Positions 61,296 to 64,000 of a DNA stretch of 64,000 nt are shown in pieces. The stretch's first letter is position 1, and the number at the start of each line of letters is the position of its first letter. A program made the position numbers and the translations under genes. Origin of the DNA: an uncultured Eubacteriales bacterium (GTDB lineage: Bacteria > Bacillota > Clostridia > Christensenellales > UMGS416). The stretch covers positions 1 through 64,000 of the forward strand of contig UQLW01000005.1 of NCBI GenBank assembly GCA_900542005.1. Reading direction: 5' to 3'. The notes beneath the pieces are model-generated. The model did no database searches. It saw only the letters and a program-made list of their open reading frames with translations, and was not told the DNA's origin.

Positions 61296-62672
61296 ATGGT
61301 ACATGTTTTTTCAGTAGACGAGCTGTTTTTGGCGGTGGATGAATGCAGCGGTTCGGTTTACGCCCTGGATGAGCTTTCCGCCCGGGTGATCGAGCGGTAT
61401 GAAAAGATGGAGGCGGCGGCCATCGTCCGCGAGCTGGCCGGGCAGTTTGACCCCAAGGAGATCCGCGAGGTGATTGAGGAGGTGGACAGGCTGCGGGATC
61501 AGCAGATCCTGTTTACCCAATGGAAGCTGGATGAGATTGAGCTGAACAGCCAGAAGGTTGTAAAATCCATGTGCCTGAATGTGGCCCACGACTGCAACCT
61601 GCGATGCGCCTACTGCTTTGCGGGGACCGGCGCCTTCCACGGCGGGCGCTGCCTGATGAGCTTTGAGGTGGGCGCCAAGGCGCTGGATTTTCTGGTGGCG
61701 CGCTCTGGCAGCCGGGTAAACCTGGAGGTGGACTTCTTCGGCGGGGAGCCGCTGATGAATTGGCAGGTGGTCAAGGATCTGGTGGCCTATGGACGGCAGC
61801 TGGAAAAGGCGCACAACAAGAAGATCCACTTCACCATCACAACCAACGGCCTGGCGATGGACGACGAGGTGATCGACTTTATGAACCGCGAAATGGAAAA
61901 CGTGGTGATCTCCCTGGACGGCCGCCGCCAGGTGCACGACCGCCTGAGGCCGCAGCCCGGCGGAAAGGGCAGCTTTGACGCCATCTTGCCCCGGGCCAAG
62001 GCGCTGGTGGAAAAGCGCCGCCCGCTGGGAAAGGATTACTATATCCGGGGGACCTATACCCATTATAATCTGGACTTTACCGAGGACGTCATGGCGCTGA
62101 ACCGAGAAGGGTTCGATCAGATCTCGGTGGAGCCGGTGGTGACGGATCTGAAAATGCCCTATGCGCTGCAAAAGAGCGACCTGCCGGCGATCCGCGCGGA
62201 GTATGAAAAGCTCATGCGGCTTATGGCCCGGGAACGGGCCAAGGGGAATTGGTTCAATTTTTTCCACTTCATGATCGATTTGGGGAATGGCCCCTGCGCC
62301 ATCAAGCGGCTGACGGGCTGCGGCGCGGGTAACGAGTATGTGGCCGTGTCGCCCCAGGGCGATATTTATCCCTGCCATCAGTTTGTGGGCGAGGAGCAGT
62401 TCAAAATGGGCAATGTGCTGGAAGGCACCTTTGACGAGGCGATGCAGGAGCCCTTCCGGGTAAACCATGTGCTGCATAAGGCCAAGTGCAAGGATTGCTG
62501 GGCCAAGTTCTACTGCTCGGGCGGCTGTGCAGCCAACGCTTGGCATCAGAATGGGGATATTTCCAAGCCCTATGATATGGAATGCGAAATCGAGCGCAAG
62601 CGCGTGGAATGTGCCATCGCCCTGCACTATCTGGAGGAGGGGGCCAAAGGCGAGGATGAAGGAGCCGTATAG
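61296..62672 (+). CDS. scfB: SCIFF radical SAM maturase
   Basis: 458 residues. N-terminal peptide-recognition (PqqD-like) region, radical SAM motif C100-NLR-C104-AY-C107, FFGGEPLMNW, and a C-terminal SPASM domain (CGAGNEYVAVSPQGDIYPCH; CKDCWAKFYCSGGC). Installs thioether links on ScfA. ATG 61296 gives the conserved family start MVHVFSVDE and has AAAAGGA seven bases upstream; the TTG at 61257 has no ribosome site. Overlaps the next gene by 17 bases. Confidence 0.94.
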   Translation: MVHVFSVDELFLAVDECSGSVYALDELSARVIERYEKMEAAAIVRELAGQFDPKEIREVIEEVDRLRDQQILFTQWKLDEIELNSQKVVKSMCLNVAHDCNLRCAYCFAGTGAFHGGRCLMSFEVGAKALDFLVARSGSRVNLEVDFFGGEPLMNWQVVKDLVAYGRQLEKAHNKKIHFTITTNGLAMDDEVIDFMNREMENVVISLDGRRQVHDRLRPQPGGKGSFDAILPRAKALVEKRRPLGKDYYIRGTYTHYNLDFTEDVMALNREGFDQISVEPVVTDLKMPYALQKSDLPAIRAEYEKLMRLMARERAKGNWFNFFHFMIDLGNGPCAIKRLTGCGAGNEYVAVSPQGDIYPCHQFVGEEQFKMGNVLEGTFDEAMQEPFRVNHVLHKAKCKDCWAKFYCSGGCAANAWHQNGDISKPYDMECEIERKRVECAIALHYLEEGAKGEDEGAV

Positions 62673-63168
62673 CAGGTACGCCCCCGGGACAGAGAGCGCG
62701 GCCTTTGTGCATCCTACCGCCGTGATCATGGGGGATGTGACGCTGGAGGAGGGCTGCACCGTTTGGCCGCAGGCTGTGCTTAGGGGCGATGACGGACCCA
62801 TCCGTGTGGGCGCATGCAGCAACCTTCAGGACGGCGTGGTCCTGCACGGCGGCGTCCAGGTGGGCCGCTATGTGACGGTAGGCCATCGGGCGATCCTGCA
62901 TGGCTGCCGGGTGGGGGACCGCGCGTTGATCGGTATGGGCTCCATTGTGCTGGACGGCGCCCAAATCGGCGACGGGGCCATCGTTGCCGCCGGGGCGGTC
63001 GTCGCTCCGGGGACGCATGTACCGCCGGGCAGCGTGGTTATGGGCGTACCAGGGCGCGTGGTCCGCGCCGCCACTAAGGCAGAGCGCAGTCAGGCGGTGC
63101 CACGGGCCAGGGAATATGAGCGGCTGGGCAGGGAATACGCCAATTGCCCGCAGGTTATTGACGAATAG
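62656..63168 (+). CDS. Gamma carbonic anhydrase-like hexapeptide-repeat protein
   Basis: 170 residues. Left-handed beta-helix repeats (VIMGDVTLEEGCTVWPQAVLRGD; VGRYVTVGHRAILHGC) with His residues at the metal positions, and a C-terminal helix. YrdA/PaaY-like proteins; carbonic anhydrase activity is not proven for many. Starts inside scfB; the long in-frame opening before 62656 is a shadow. Confidence 0.85.
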   Translation: MKEPYSRYAPGTESAAFVHPTAVIMGDVTLEEGCTVWPQAVLRGDDGPIRVGACSNLQDGVVLHGGVQVGRYVTVGHRAILHGCRVGDRALIGMGSIVLDGAQIGDGAIVAAGAVVAPGTHVPPGSVVMGVPGRVVRAATKAERSQAVPRAREYERLGREYANCPQVIDE

Positions 63169-63186
63169 CCCCTGGAAAATTATAAT
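63158..63186 (+). promoter_or_regulatory. Promoter of secD
   Basis: TTGACG (63158-63163) and TATAAT (63181-63186), spacing 17; overlaps the end of the preceding gene. Confidence 0.75.
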
Positions 63187-63217
63187 AAACGGATAAGGCA
63201 ATTAAGGAGGACAGACC

Positions 63218-64000
63218 ATGAGGAGCAAGAAATGGACCATCATAATGGTATCAGCTTTGCTGGTTGTATCCATTGTGCTGGGCCTGGTTGGGGTGTTCGG
63301 CGTAGCGGTTGGCCGCTATGACGTGCTCTCCTGGGGGGAGTCCGTGCAGCTGGGACTGGATCTGCGCGGCGGCGTTTATGTGGTATATGACGCCGAGGAC
63401 GCTGGCGACGGTAATTTTGAATCGCAGATGGCGAGCACCATGGAGGTGCTGCGCAGGCGTCTGGATAACCAAGGCTATACCGAAGCGACCGTAAACCGCC
63501 AGGGAACCAACCGCATCCGGGTGGAAATTCCAAACGTAGCGGATCCGAAGGCTGTTTTGGATATCATCGGCAAGCCGGCCCATCTTGAGTTCCGCGAGCC
63601 CGACGGTACGGTGATTGCGGAGGGCAAGGACATTGAGCAGTGCGGCTATGAATACCTGCAGGATGCGGGCTATGTCGTTGCCTTTAAGTTTAAGAGCGAA
63701 GCGGCCACCGCCTTTTCTGAGGCGTCGTCCCGCCTGGTAGGGCAGAAAATCAGCATCTATCTGGATGATGAGCTCATTTCGGCCCCGGACGTGAAGAGCG
63801 CCATTACAAACGGCGAGGGCTATATTGAAGGCGGCTTTACCCTCGACGGCGCCAAGGAACTGGCGATGCTGATTCAGTCCGGCGCGCTGCCGCTGGATCT
63901 GGAGCAGACGGAAATCCGCACCATCTCCGCCACGCTGGGCGAGGATGCCCTGACGCGTTCCATCATAGCCGGCCTGATTGGCCTTGGGTTGGTGTACCTG
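63218..64000 (+). CDS. secD: Protein translocase subunit SecD, N-terminal part (runs off the window)
   Basis: 261 codons are visible. N-terminal membrane helix (about 7-28), then LGLDLRGGVYVVYD, the first periplasmic-type domain, and SAPDVKSAITNGEGYIEGGF before the next membrane segment begins at the window edge (RSIIAGLIGLGLVYL). Uses proton motive force to help export via SecYEG, together with SecF. AAGGAGG precedes the ATG. Confidence 0.95.
   Translation, partial: MRSKKWTIIMVSALLVVSIVLGLVGVFGVAVGRYDVLSWGESVQLGLDLRGGVYVVYDAEDAGDGNFESQMASTMEVLRRRLDNQGYTEATVNRQGTNRIRVEIPNVADPKAVLDIIGKPAHLEFREPDGTVIAEGKDIEQCGYEYLQDAGYVVAFKFKSEAATAFSEASSRLVGQKISIYLDDELISAPDVKSAITNGEGYIEGGFTLDGAKELAMLIQSGALPLDLEQTEIRTISATLGEDALTRSIIAGLIGLGLVYL

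Noticed and set aside
1..64000. CRISPR arrays, tRNA and rRNA genes
   Set aside because: No regularly spaced repeats, no cloverleaf with conserved T-loop bases and no rRNA-like sequence were noticed on reading; a tRNAscan or similar run would be needed to be certain.

Overview
The window is a high-GC chromosomal segment (about 60% GC by eye) from an anaerobic, spore-forming member of the Clostridia. The main evidence is the syntenic block uvrC-hprK-(ROK kinase)-murB-rapZ-yvcK-whiA-crh-dnaE-pfkA, two T-box leaders (valS and glyQS), an intact sporulation sigma factor sigK, a LexA-type SOS box of Bacillus type before dinB, and the SCIFF peptide with its radical-SAM maturase, which is a clostridial hallmark. 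Genus cannot be read from the sequence; a gut-type Christensenellales- or Oscillospirales-like organism would fit. No tRNA or rRNA genes, CRISPR arrays or intact insertion sequences were seen.

Layout. 0-7.2 kb: the end of an FAD-dependent oxidoreductase, then a cell-wall run (FHA protein, SEDS polymerase, class B PBP) and a MoxR-DUF58-membrane protein run with overlapping genes. 7.2-24 kb: DNA repair (uvrC), HPr kinase, glucokinase, a nucleoside hydrolase, an orphan solute-binding protein, the murB-rapZ-yvcK-whiA-crh operon, dnaE, pfkA and rlmD. 24-31.6 kb: an AT-richer island (about 45% GC by eye) at the 3' end of rlmD. It carries a small XRE regulator, hsdM, hsdS, a HEPN/Abi_C-type protein and hsdR in one tightly overlapped operon behind a near-consensus promoter, and ends in 358 bases of structured non-coding DNA. 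31.6-39 kb: a P-loop protein, a three-part membrane glycosylation set (YfhO-like GT-C, CsbB-like GT2, GtrA), a glycosidase-like protein and pgsA. 39-46 kb: T-box, a 69-residue membrane protein, valS, folC; opposite strand T-box, glyQS, TrmH-type methyltransferase. 46-57 kb: RNase J, mltG, phosphoesterase, sigK, dinB with a small conserved partner, an AGCS symporter, a GNAT/ParB-like fusion and a DUF4838 protein. 57-64 kb: a flavinylated electron-transfer set (FMN-binding lipoprotein, ApbE, NusG-II protein, Gx-type membrane protein), the SCIFF locus, a gamma carbonic anhydrase-like protein and the start of secD.

How the genes fit together. HprK and the His-less Crh-like protein point to CcpA-type carbon control, with PfkA, glucokinase and YvcK on the same metabolic theme. 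The ApbE set would attach FMN to the lipoprotein and feed an extracytoplasmic electron path. The most interesting accessory unit is the rlmD-associated island, where a likely HEPN RNase gene sits between the specificity and restriction genes of a type I R-M system, suggesting layered phage defence. Other points worth attention are whiA with an ATA codon where its start should be, a SCIFF precursor with a seventh cysteine, and a YvcK with an added membrane anchor. All calls are from reading sequence and remembered family features; no database search was run.
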